A stretch of DNA of 64,000 nt. It comes from CALKWS01 sp051020515. GTDB taxonomy: Bacteria > Actinomycetota > Actinomycetes > Actinomycetales > Beutenbergiaceae. The translations under genes and the position numbers were made by a program. A model generated the notes under the pieces. That model was not told the origin of the DNA. It was given only the letters and a program-made list of their open reading frames with translations, and made no database searches. Shown here in pieces: positions 43,145 through 53,029 of this stretch. Each line of letters opens with the position of its first letter. Position 1 is the stretch's first letter. The stretch lies in the NCBI RefSeq assembly GCF_051020515.1, contig NZ_CP194857.1, forward strand, positions 620,001 through 684,000, written 5' to 3'.

Positions 43145-43366
43145 TTACTTGTAGCGGTAGACGATTCGACCGCGGGTGAGGTCGTAGGGGCTCAACTCGA
43201 CCACCACACGGTCCTCGGGGAGGATCCGGATGTAGTGCTGCCGCATCTTGCCCGAGATGTGAGCGAGTACCTTGTGGCCGTTGCTCAACTCGACGCGAAA
43301 CATCGCGTTGGGCAACGCCTCGACCACGTGGCCCTCGATCTCGATGACCCCGTCCTTCTTCGCCAT
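43145..43366 (-). CDS. infA: translation initiation factor IF-1
   Basis: 73 residues: MAKKDGVIEIEGHVVEALPNAMFRVELSNGHKVLAHISGKMRQHYIRILPEDRVVVELSPYDLTRGRIVYRYK, a complete S1-like OB-fold protein that binds the ribosomal A site during initiation. The ATG at 43366 follows GCGGAGGAT. It is the first gene of the infA-rplQ operon; 43367-43554 upstream should hold the promoter, but I see no convincing -35/-10 pair. Confidence 0.98.
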   Translation of the reverse strand: MAKKDGVIEIEGHVVEALPNAMFRVELSNGHKVLAHISGKMRQHYIRILPEDRVVVELSPYDLTRGRIVYRYK

Positions 43367-43554
43367 ATCCTCCGCTAACTGCAGTATCTGTCTGGATCCG
43401 ATGAGGCGCGTGTGTACGACCTGTGCTCCGTGCGCCGCCGGCCCGGTTGCCCGGGTCGAGAGCATGGCGGAGCGCGCCCAACGGTCAATCTTACGGCATG
43501 ATCCGCCTCGATGGAACCGGCCCGCATCGGTTCCGATGCGGTCTATCTCACACC

Positions 43555-43593
43555 GTGTTCCGGCGTCGTCCTGGCGGGACGACGACGGAACAC
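43555..43593 (-). terminator. stem-loop terminator after the DUF11-like gene
   Basis: GTGTTCCG and CGGAACAC (8 bp) enclose, after a single G/A mismatch, a further 8-bp stem (CGTCGTCC with GGACGACG) and a 5-base loop. It lies 30 bp after the stop of the 1104-residue secreted protein and would separate it from infA on the same strand. A smaller hairpin (CCGCATCGG/CCGATGCGG) is at 43522-43541. Confidence 0.65.
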
Positions 43594-43622
43594 ACCCGAG
43601 CCGGTCAACTCACCTCGACCGG

Positions 43623-46600
43623 TCAGAACAGCCAGATCAGGAAACCGAGCACCCACTTGGCCAGTCCGAGCAGAACAGCCAGTACAGGGGGCAGTGACGG
43701 GGCCGGAGGAGTCACCGACACCGTGACGGCGTGGTCCACCTCCTGATCACCGTAGGTGATCCCGAAACTGTTCGCACCGGCAGTGATGGACATCCCGAAC
43801 TCGGCGCCCTGCTCCGCGTCCTGATCGACAACTACCGTGAACGACACCCGGGCACTCTCACCGGGACCCAAGTCCGGGATCCACCAGTTCAGCACGGTCC
43901 CGATCGTGAAGTTCACACCATCTGGTAGCGGCTCGACCAGGTCGGCGTGCGCGAGCACGCCGCCCATCTGGGCGCGGACATACGCACCGGAGATCTGTGC
44001 CTGAGAGGTGTTGCGCACCTGCCAGGTGTAGGTGACCTCATCCCCGGCCCGCACCTCCCCGGAGGGCGGGTCCGCGCTCACAGAGGCCTCGAACGCGGTG
44101 ACGTAGTGCACCAGTTCACACCCACTCGCGCACTCCCCGCCGGGACCCTGGGTGATCACCGACAGCGGCAGCACCGCGCCGGGAGCATCGGCGAAGCGCA
44201 GGTTCGCCCGGAAGGAGAAGGAGGCCGATTCCCCTCCGGACAACTCCGGTGACCACCAGCGCACGAGCCCGTTCTCCGGGTCGAACTCGGCCCCGGCGGT
44301 CAACGCCTCGATGTCGGCGTAGGGAAGCAGCCCGGACACATCCGCGATGACGGCGCCCTCGGACATGGTCAGCCCGGAGGTGTTCTCCGCGACGACGTGG
44401 TAGTTCACCTGACCGTTCGGGCGGAGGGTTCCTTCGTGCGGAATGGTCACCCCGTTCGCCTGGGCCCCCCGGACGCTGACCTCCCAGGAGAGCTGATCAA
44501 CGGTGTGGGTGACCTCCCTCTCCCCGTAGGTGATGCCGAAACTGTTCGCCCCGGCCGTGATCGAGGTGGCGAGTTCGGCACCCGCATCGGCATCGTCGCG
44601 CACGATCACACTGAAGGACACCTCGGCGCTCTCGTGGGCGGCCAGGTCCGGCACATCCCACCTCATGATCGTCGGACCGACGATGCTGACCAGACGCAAC
44701 TCCTCAGCCAACGGCTCCACCAGTTCGGCGTGCTCGAGCACATCCCGCAACTGGGCGGTGACGGTGGCGCCGGAGATCTGCGCGTGGGAGGTGTTCTGCA
44801 CCGTCCAGGTGTAGACGATCTCATCCCCGGCTTCGACCGAGCCCGCGGGCGGATCAGTGGTCATCGAGGCTTCAAAACCGGTAGCGAAATGCACCAACTC
44901 ACACCCACTCACACACTCCCCACCGGCACCCTCGGTACTCACCGACAACGGCAACACCGCATTCGGGGCGTCCGCGAACCGCAAGTTCGCCCGGAACCGC
45001 ACCGACGCCGACTCCTGCGCTCCAAGCTCAGGCACCGACCACCGCACCACCCCGGCATCGGCATCGAACTCCGCGCCCTCACCGAGCGCCTCGATATTCG
45101 CATACGCCACCAGCCCCGACACATCGGCGACCACCACCCCATCAGAGACCCTCACACCGGAGGTGTTCTCGGCACTCAAGTGATAGTTCAACTGACCATT
45201 CGGGCGCACCGTCCCCTCATTCGGGATCGTGACCCCATTAGCCTGCGCCGCCCGCGCACTCACCTCCCACGCCGGCTCAGCCACCGTGTGGGTGAGCGTG
45301 CAGTCGGTGCACAGCGCGCCAGTTCGTTGTGGCGTCGCCACGCTGGTCAGGGTGGCCCCGGAGGCGTCGTCGTCCACGGTCACGGTGTAGGAGACCGACG
45401 CGGGATGGTTGCGGTGCACCGGTTGGCGGACGGTCCAGGTCAGTTCATCCCCGTCGAGGCTCAACCCCGCCGGCAACGGCTCGACGAGGCTGGCACCGCT
45501 CAGTACCTCCGAGAGATCCACACTCGCCGCGACCCTGGTCACGGGGCGCAGATCAAGCGCCGCAGCGGTGAGGGTGTAGGTGATCTGCTCACCCGGTGCC
45601 ACCGCGGATCCGGAAGCCGGCTCGGCACTGTGGGACAACTCCCAGGTGGGCTCGGCGACGGTGTGCACCAGGGTGGCGGGGTCCACCAGCGACCCGCCGT
45701 GGCGGGCCGTCCCGGCACTGATCCCCATCCGCACCGCATCGCCCGGGGTCGCGTCTTGGTGGATCTGCGCGACGAAGGAGATCTGCGCGCTCTCCCCCGG
45801 GTCCAGGTCCGGGATGTTCCAGTGCAGCACGGATCCGAACATCTCCAGCGCCTCATCCAGCGGTTCCACCAGATCCGCGGCATCGAGGAACGGGCCGGCC
45901 TGGTGTCGCAGGTTCGCCCGCATGTGCGCTCCGGTGAGTTCACCTCCGGAGATGTTCTGCGCTGTCCAGGTGTAGGTGATCTGCTGACCGGCGGTCACCT
46001 CACCGGCCGTAGGGTCGGCTGTGACCGAGGCGTCGAACCCGAACACGTGGTAGCCGAGTTCACACCCGGTCACGCACTCCCCACCGGCCCCTTGGGCCGT
46101 GAAGTCGAGCGAGACCTCGCTCCCACGAGCGGGGGCCCGCAGTCGCACCTGGAAGCGCTGGGTGACGGACTCACCCGGTTCCATCTCGGGGACGTCCCAG
46201 GTCAGCAGTGCGGTCTCAGCGTCATAGCTCACGCCCTCACGGAGGGTCCCCAGGTCCCAGTGCTGGCCCATCCCGGTCAGGTCGGCCACCACCTGCGCGT
46301 CGGAGACCGTCACATCGGAGGTGTTCGTGGCCGTCATCGACGGAACGATCGCCGCGTTGGTCAGCAGGGTTGACCCGGGCTCCTCATTCGGGGTCACGCT
46401 CAGGTCCCAGGAAGGCTCGCCGGGCACTGTGTGGGTGATGGTGCAGTCGGTGCAGGTCCCGCCGCTGCTCTGCGGCGCGGCCACCGAGGTCAGCGTGACG
46501 CCGGACGCATCGGAGTCGACCACCACGGAGAAGGACACCGAGGCGGGGCTGTTGATGCGCACCGGATTGCGCACATCCCAGGTGAGCTCGTCACCGGTCA

Positions 46601-46937
46601 GGCTCAGCTCGCGATGCAGTGGCTCGACCAGGCTCGCGTGAGCCAGCACACCGGACAGGTCCACGGTGGCCGTGATCCCCTGCACCGGGCGGGTGTCGAG
46701 CGCGGCGGCGCTGAGGGTGTAGGTGATCTGCTCACCTGCTTCGACCGTGGCGCCGGACGTGGGGGCAGCCTGCTGGGACAACTCCCAGGTGCCCTGCTGC
46801 GCCGGGGTCGCCTCGGCGTCGTCGATCACATCGGCCGACGCCGTGGTGATCCCGATGCCGAGCAGGAGCAGCGACAACAGTGCCGCCAGGAACGTGCGGA
46901 CTCTGCCGCGTGCTGGAGGGGCCGATCGGTGTGACAT
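43623..46937 (-). CDS. secreted DUF11-like repeat protein (1104 aa)
   Basis: Signal peptide at residues 1-36 (FLAALLSLLLLGIGITTASA). Then eight Ig-like beta domains of about 125-130 residues in the order A-B-C-A-B-C-B-C. A domains (about 47-171, 429-553) share AGEQITYTLxAAALDxRPV and end with C-T-D-C. B domains (about 172-298, 554-686, 815-947) share NTS-VVADV and end G-G-E-C-x3-C-E-L. C domains (about 299-428, 687-814, 948-1075) share AGxxITYTWxxQN-SGA and VEPL-IPDLxPGESA. A final hydrophobic segment, PPVLAVLLGLAKWVLGFLIWLF, runs to the last residue with no LPxTG and no basic tail. Such DUF11-type domains are adhesive or structural surface modules. It lies downstream of two LuxR-type regulators and before a terminator. 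The start at 46937 follows GAGGAAAGGACACAG. Confidence 0.85.
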   Translation of the reverse strand: MSHRSAPPARGRVRTFLAALLSLLLLGIGITTASADVIDDAEATPAQQGTWELSQQAAPTSGATVEAGEQITYTLSAAALDTRPVQGITATVDLSGVLAHASLVEPLHRELSLTGDELTWDVRNPVRINSPASVSFSVVVDSDASGVTLTSVAAPQSSGGTCTDCTITHTVPGEPSWDLSVTPNEEPGSTLLTNAAIVPSMTATNTSDVTVSDAQVVADLTGMGQHWDLGTLREGVSYDAETALLTWDVPEMEPGESVTQRFQVRLRAPARGSEVSLDFTAQGAGGECVTGCELGYHVFGFDASVTADPTAGEVTAGQQITYTWTAQNISGGELTGAHMRANLRHQAGPFLDAADLVEPLDEALEMFGSVLHWNIPDLDPGESAQISFVAQIHQDATPGDAVRMGISAGTARHGGSLVDPATLVHTVAEPTWELSHSAEPASGSAVAPGEQITYTLTAAALDLRPVTRVAASVDLSEVLSGASLVEPLPAGLSLDGDELTWTVRQPVHRNHPASVSYTVTVDDDASGATLTSVATPQRTGALCTDCTLTHTVAEPAWEVSARAAQANGVTIPNEGTVRPNGQLNYHLSAENTSGVRVSDGVVVADVSGLVAYANIEALGEGAEFDADAGVVRWSVPELGAQESASVRFRANLRFADAPNAVLPLSVSTEGAGGECVSGCELVHFATGFEASMTTDPPAGSVEAGDEIVYTWTVQNTSHAQISGATVTAQLRDVLEHAELVEPLAEELRLVSIVGPTIMRWDVPDLAAHESAEVSFSVIVRDDADAGAELATSITAGANSFGITYGEREVTHTVDQLSWEVSVRGAQANGVTIPHEGTLRPNGQVNYHVVAENTSGLTMSEGAVIADVSGLLPYADIEALTAGAEFDPENGLVRWWSPELSGGESASFSFRANLRFADAPGAVLPLSVITQGPGGECASGCELVHYVTAFEASVSADPPSGEVRAGDEVTYTWQVRNTSQAQISGAYVRAQMGGVLAHADLVEPLPDGVNFTIGTVLNWWIPDLGPGESARVSFTVVVDQDAEQGAEFGMSITAGANSFGITYGDQEVDHAVTVSVTPPAPSLPPVLAVLLGLAKWVLGFLIWLF

Positions 46938-47088
46938 CTGTGTCCTTTCCTCACGCACCCGGCGGTGTTGCCGGGCGCCGGTGACGCCGGCCAGGGGTGA
47001 GGGCAGCGGCGCACCACGGATCGCACACAGGCTAATGGCCCGGGTCCCACCCTCAGTGCCGAATGAAGGTCACAGGATGGTCACGGAT

Positions 47089-47116
47089 GCCGGACGCCGG
47101 ACGCCGGACGCCGGGC
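47089..47116. repeat. short tandem heptamer repeat
   Basis: GCCGGAC repeated three times exactly (47089-47109) with a fourth partial copy, in the 230-bp gap between the second LuxR-type gene and the DUF11-like gene. It is part of the upstream region of the secreted protein; a role in expression variation is possible but only a guess. Confidence 0.8.
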
Positions 47117-47168
47117 GGCGGCGACCGGCAGGGTCGTCATGGCCCAACCGGCGACGGCGACAGTCGCT

Positions 47169-49786
47169 TCAGATGACCGCCGTGCGCCGGGGCTGGGCAT
47201 CCGCGGCGTCCGGATATCCACCCGGGCGCCCGTCGTCGTCATCGGTGAGCAGTCCCAGTGAGTTCGCGCGCTGGAGAGCATCCTCGCGGTTGTGTACCCC
47301 GAGTTTGCGATAGATGTTGCGCACCTGGGACTTGACCGTGTTCTCCGAGACGAACAGACGCCGGGCCGCCTGGCTGAGCGGCACGCCGGTGGCGATCTGG
47401 CGCAGCACCTCCAGTTCTCGTTCGGAGAGCCGGACGGGTTCGCGCGGCTCGGGGAAGACCTCCGCGCCGGCGGTCACGGCCTGCAACACGCCCGGCGGGA
47501 CCACGTGGGGAAACTCCTGGTCCAAGTTCACCAGGTCGGCCCTTGGCACCAGCGCGAAGAACCGCACGATGCCGGAAATCTCGGCCAGGCTGGCCGCCGC
47601 CTGGAGTTCGTCGCCAGCAACGTCCATCCGGTGCAGGCGACGCGCTGCGCAGGCTCGGATGAGGTGGAGTTGCAGACTGTGCCGGATGTCGGCGACCGAC
47701 AGTCCATCCATGTGCTCGGTCATCGCCAGAACTGCGTCATAGCGCCCCTCGAACAAGGCGAGCCGGGCCCGGCATACGATCGCCCAGACCTGCTCGGCGT
47801 CGACGCCTTCCAGCGCCCGGTAGGCGCGCTCGAACTGGCTACGAGCAATGCACAGGTCCACGATGGCGTTGCGGGCCGCGGTTCCGGTGATCCGGGCTCC
47901 GTGGCGGTGAGGCGTCAACGTCGCGAGCGAGCGTTCCAGCATCGACAGGGTCTCTTCCTGCACCCGCGCATCCCCCCGGTGCAGCGCGTATCCGGCGTGC
48001 AGATACTGCTGGATCGCATCCAGCCCGGGCAGCGCTGGGACGTCATCGACCGGTGCGGGCTCGGTGTCACCGGCCTCGAGTCGGTCCCCGGCGATGAGCC
48101 CCCGTACGAGCACGCTCGCCAGGCGTTCCAGATCAGCCGGGGCGCCTCTGGAAGGAAGCCCGGCCACCCGGTCGAGCCACTTGTCGGCGGAGTTGAGGTG
48201 GCCGAGCATCGCTAGGCACAGCGCGAGTCCGCTTCCGGCTTCCCGCTTGGCTCCGGTCATCCCCCGCTCCCGGGCCCACTGGTAGGCCTGTCTGAAGACA
48301 TAGGCGGCGCTGGGCACATCCCTGGTCAGCAGCAGGGTGATGCTCCACTGCAGCAGCATCTCCGGCATCTGCTCCAGCACGCTGTCTGCCCACGCCGAAC
48401 GCTCAACCCCCTGACCGGACTCCTCCATCACCTGCCGGAACGCCTCGTACTCCCCGGACACGCGCATCTGCAGGGTCTGGCTGAGGGTGAGCCGCTGGTT
48501 CTCATAGCGCGCGGCGAAGTCGACCTCCATGTGTCCGGACCGGAACGCTTGCCAGGCACGCTGGGTCGTATCGACGTTCAGGATGTAGTCCCGGACCACC
48601 AGGAGTCTGGCGCTGGCGCGCACCACCTGGTCGGGGAACTTGCGCATGATCCGCCTGGCGTCATCGGTAGAACCGGTGACGAATTCCAGCCAGTAGTCCT
48701 CTACGAGGAGCGCAGCTCGTTCCCAGTCCTCGGCCTCGACGAAATGAGAGATGGCGGGCTCGGCGATGTTCCGCCGGTCGTACCAGTCGGCCAGGATTCG
48801 ATGGTTGCGGCGGTAGTTCACCGGGTCATGGCGGCGGGTGACCGCTTGGACGGCGGCGCGAAGTCGCGGACGGACGCGATAGGTCTCCCGGCCACCGGTC
48901 TGCACGGGCTCGACGATCCCAGCCTGGTGGATCACCGGGAAGGCGGTCTGCCAGTTGTCCTGGCCGATGAGTTTCCGGCCGAGGTCAGGGCCGAAGGTTT
49001 CCGCGCAACTGAGCGCCGCCAGCAGCGGTCGGAAGCGCTGCATGTCCGGATCCTCCAACACGATCCGGCAGTACCGCTCGATGCCGTGCCAGTCCGGGAC
49101 CAGAGCACCCTCGGCGTCGCGTGATCCATCACGCAGGAGTGCGCGGACCACCGCGGGCCAGCCGACGACTGCCTGGGCGAGTTCGTGGGCCTGGGTGCGG
49201 GTCATCGTGTAACCGGCCTCGTTGGCCATGGTGGCGACACCCCGCGCGTCCAGACCGAGTTCGGGCATCCGCAAGACGACGGACTCCGCGTGGGCGTTGG
49301 CGATCGCCACAATGGCCCGCTCCATCCGCACCATGACCACCAGGCGCAGCCGTTCGAACTGGTTGAGCAACTCCCCCAACTCATCGTCCACGCTCTCGGC
49401 GCTGACGGAGGTGAAGTTGTCCAGCACGAGGGTGGTGGGTTGCAGCGTACGGCCGAGCACCGCATAGATGAGCGTCAACGGGTCGGCCCCGGCCGGCGTG
49501 CTCGTCCCGGTCAGGGCGAGGTGCACCTCGGTCCAGAACTGCTGTGGGGCGGTGGCGTGCATCGGCAGGCCCACCCAGACGTAGCGAGTGTGGCCCCGGT
49601 CTGCCCGCGGATCCAGGAGGCGACCGCGCTGGTCTTACCGAATCCCCGCGGGGTGCACAGCACCGTGATCGCCGGGGCCTTCTCCATTGTCTCGCGCAGA
49701 GCGCGGCTGAGCACGATGGTGGAGGCAACACGCGGAAGGCGGGGTGGCTGGGGGGTTGGTGCTTCTTGCTGGAGCATGGGCATCAA
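47169..49786 (-). CDS. LuxR-family large ATP-binding regulator (second copy, one frame break)
   Basis: About 870 residues once joined. The N-terminus (MPMLQQEAPTPQPPRLPRVAS) leads to the P-loop VLCTPRGFGKTSAVASW. A frame break at about 49594-49612 is followed by HTRYVWVGLPMHATAPQQFWTEVHLALTG and the Walker B-like LVLDNFTSVSAESVDD. A long helical (TPR-like) middle region follows. The C-terminal LuxR HTH is LSERELEVLRQIATGVPLSQAARRLFVSENTVKSQVRNIYRKLGVHNREDALQRAN. This is the MalT/LAL arrangement of ATPase, sensor repeats and HTH. It starts 7 bp after the first copy, so the two are one operon. The ligand is unknown; the nearest downstream gene is the secreted repeat protein. Confidence 0.85.
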
Positions 49787-49792
49787 CCGCGA

Positions 49793-52272
49793 TCAGCCTT
49801 CGTGCTCGGCGTGGATGCCACCCCGGCCGGCGACTTCCAGTGCCTCGTTTCGGCTCGCGACACCAAGTTTGCGGTAGATCGAGCGCAGATGGGTCTTGAT
49901 GGTGTTGGCCGACAGGTTGAGGGATCGGCCGATCCCGACCGGCCCTGCGTGCCGCTCCAGCGCCCGCAGGATCTGCGCCTCCCGCATGGTCAGCGTCGGC
50001 AAGTCCGCCACATCGGCCACATCGGCCTTGACCGCGTTCGGGTTGGTGCCCGGCCACAACCCGTGGGCGCCGGGCACACCGTCGGCGAGCATGTCGAACA
50101 CGTACCTGTGCATCAGTTGGAAGGGGCGGCGCTGCCCGGTCGCCCGGGCCAGGCGAACGGCGCTCTGGAAGGCCTTGCGCGCCTCGCTCTGGGAGTTCAT
50201 GGCGTGCAGGGCACTGGCAATGATCACCATGGATTCCAATTGCGAGCGCAGCGAACTACCCGGGGCCGAGAGTGCGCGCCTGGCCAGTTCGACGGCCTGG
50301 CGGTAGTCCTGTCGGGCGTTGTGCACTTTCGCCTGAGCGGACCAGCCGATGGCATTGTCCCCGAGGTGGTCGGCGACCTCACCGGCTACGCCGATCATCC
50401 GGGCGATCAACAGCAGTTCGACCAGCACGCTTTGCAGCACCGCGTCCGCAAGGGAGTTCCTGGGCACGTGCCGCAGCGCTGCCCGCAACTTGTTGGCTTG
50501 GCGGAAAACCTCCTCGGGGTCATCGGCGAAGGCGGCATAGTGGGCACGCGCGAACTCCCCCACCACCCACAACTCGGTGCGGTGGCGTGGCTCGACGATC
50601 GCGGCCACGCGCAACGACGCGTCCGGCGCGCCTGCGTCCACCGCGATCAACGCCTCCGCGAGCCGCACGGCGACGCCAGCCAGGTCACTGGGATCAACGA
50701 CGTGACCATCGGCGAGGTACGGCTGCAACGCGGCGTCCTGCAGGGCGGTGCGCGCGAGGTCCGGCTCGCCGGCCAGCGCGTGCACCAGGGCGACACCGGA
50801 TGCACCCAACGTGGTCGCCTTCGTGCCACCGTCCAGACCGAGTTCACGTGCCTGACCGAAGGCGTAGATCGCGGCGTCGTGGTGGCCGCTCAGCATCGCG
50901 GCCACACCCCACTGGATCAGCACGATGGACTCCGCGTCGGCAGGGTCGGCAGCGCCGCCTGCCTCACTGATCACGCCGGAACGGCTGAGCAGTGCCTCGG
51001 GCACGACCCAGGTGTGTCCGCTGACCAGGCGCTCGTGCATCGCCGCAAGGTGCTGGCGGGCCACGCGGATCCAGGGGTCGTGCTGACCGTGGGCATCGGG
51101 AGGTGGTGTATGGCCTCGACCAGAGTCTGCGGCGCTTCGGTGAGCAAGTGGAACCACTGTCGGTCGATGACGTCCAACGCGGTGGACCACTCCTGGGCAT
51201 TGACGGCGTGCGTCAACGCCTCACCGGGGTCCTCCTCGGCACCGGGGGCGGTCAGTAACGCCCGGTGCACCTGCCGCCCGATGTCCGGCGCGGCCTCGGT
51301 CATCACCTGCAGCAGTGCCCGGCGAATCGCAGCCGGATAGCCATATCGGACGGCACCTTTGTCCCGATCCTCCCAGAGCAGGCCGGTGTTCCGGATGTGG
51401 GCGAGTATCGCGGCGGCATCCTGCTCCGAAGTGCCGTCCTCCGTCTTGGGGGTGATCACCCGGAGCATGTCGATGTCGAACCAAGCCGGAACCGCGGTGC
51501 GCAGCAGAAAGGTGCGAATATCGCTGAACCGCAGGTCCAGGACCATCGCGCCGATGTACCCCTGGATCAACTGCTCGTCGATACCGCCCTCGACGGTGGC
51601 GCCCCGCAAACCGGCCCGAATCGCCGCCGGCCAGCCGCCGAAATCGGTGCTGATCTGTTGGGCCTGTTCCCAGGAGAAGTCCAGGCCGGCCATGGCAGCC
51701 AGTTGCTGCACCTGTTCAGGACGCGTGCGTAGATCGGAGGGACCAACGATGCTGCCATCGACCGACAGGCTCCCCATCGTCTCGAGCGTCCGGAGGGTAC
51801 GCCCGGCGGCCACCAGGTAGAACTGGTCGTTGTTGCGCACCAGTTCGATCAGGTCGTCGTCGATCTGGGTAGCACCCTCGGTCAACCCGGCCTCGTGGAA
51901 GTTGTCCAGCACCAGGCGCAGCGGCTGGCGCAGCGCGCTGATCCCATCGAGCACCCTGCTGCGCGCCTCATGCGCACCGGTCCCTTCGGGGAGCACGCCG
52001 GCACCGCGCAATGCCCTCTCGAGGACGGCCCAGAAGTCGGCTTCGGTGTTGCTGCGGTCGTCCAAGGACAAGTACACAGCCGTGGCCGCGTCGGTGTAGT
52101 TGCGCAACCAGTACACCAGCACCGCGGTCTTTCCGAAGCCGCGCGCGGCTCGTAGCACCGTCAACGGTTGGGCCTGCTGGAGCGTCTTCAGTGCGATGTC
52201 GCTGACCATCGCGGGTTCGGTCACCCGCGGCAACCGACCGAAGACGTTCGAGGCCGTGCCAAGAGTGGACAT
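49793..52272 (-). CDS. LuxR-family large ATP-binding regulator (first copy, one frame break)
   Basis: About 826 residues once joined. N-terminal P-loop VLRAARGFGKTAVLVYWLRNY (G45-K48-T49), Walker B-like LRLVLDNFHEAGL, and winged-helix segment SWEQAQQISTDFGGWPAAIRAGLRG. After EAIHHLP at 51055-51105 the frame changes, and AHGQHDPWIRVARQHLAAMHERLVSGHTWVVPEAL continues through helical repeats to the HTH: TLTMREAQILRALERHAGPVGIGRSLNLSANTIKTHLRSIYRKLGVASRNEALEVAG. It is a paralogue of the next gene, with the same domain order. The ATG at 52272 follows CAGGGGTGTGCTGA. The 758-bp gene-free region upstream should carry its promoter. Confidence 0.85.
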
Positions 52273-53029
52273 TCAGCACACCCCTGATTGCCGTGGTGCC
52301 GGCGATTCCGAGCAGCACCGTGCCCGCGGCCGGTCCGCCGAAGCAGACCGCCGATTCCGGGCCGTTGCTGCCGATGTTGTGATGGTCCTACCCCCGATAC
52401 TCATGTGTTCCTCGTTCGCTCGCGACCCTGCAAACAAGGTCACTCTCTGCTATGATCTGCCGCCCTTGACCGTAAAGCAAGGGTTATTGCCCAGTCCGAA
52501 GAACATCTTTACGCTCTCATTCCGCGCTCAACCGCCCCTCTCCGACCATGGCGGCAGTTTCGGTTCGTCCGGAAACTTGCGGCGCGCCATCCCGTGGGCC
52601 ACATGTGGCCCACTGCTACCGCGGTCTATTCCTTTGAACCGATGCATGCGCGACACGCTCCACTCACATCGAACCGCCGGCAGACACTCCGCCAACGATC
52701 CTTGACTGATTCTATTGCCTCCGTTAGTGCTGCGGGTGCGCGTCGTCACGTTTTGAGGGTGAATCCGAGCCAACATGAGGGTGAACCCGCAGGGCGAGGA
52801 GGGTGAACCGGGGTGAGGAAGCGGATCACCCGCTACCACTGACGGGCCGGCCTCGACTTGGTCCCAGGAGCACCAAGGCGCGATGATCGGCGCTCACCCC
52901 GGCGCGAGTCGCGGGCGTACGCGCCTGCGTCGAGCACCTGCGGAGGAGCAGGTGGGGACCTCCGGACTCCGTCCAACTTCGCTGTCAGTACGAAGGACAC
53001 CACCGATCCACATACGGAACACTGAACAC
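52273..53029. other. gene-free region between LuxR operon and rfbA
   Basis: About 757 bp without a convincing gene on either strand. The middle (about 52,380-52,560) is noticeably more AT-rich than the rest of the window, consistent with divergent promoters for the LuxR-type operon (-) and rfbA (+). No clear promoter could be fixed. The region 52,750-52,820 holds three phased direct repeats (separate entry). Short open frames here lack ribosome binding sites and codon bias. Confidence 0.7.
52755..52811. repeat. three direct repeats at exact 22-bp spacing
   Basis: The core GAGGGTGAA occurs at 52755, 52777 and 52799, each followed by (T/C)CC-type sequence, so the period is exactly 22 bp (about two helical turns). 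A weaker GGGTGAGG follows at 52811. Such phased sites suit either cooperative binding by an activator or the multiple terminal repeats of an IS21-type element whose body has been lost. It lies about 220 bp before rfbA. Confidence 0.75.

Noticed and set aside
44397..46373. 658-codon plus-strand open frame opposite the secreted repeat protein
   Set aside because: Mirrors the repeat structure of the minus-strand gene (His/Arg/Gly rich), with no ribosome binding site and no family similarity.
52100..52705. 201-codon plus-strand open frame starting inside the first LuxR-type gene
   Set aside because: It begins antisense to the regulator, has no similarity, and its codon use does not match real genes in the window.
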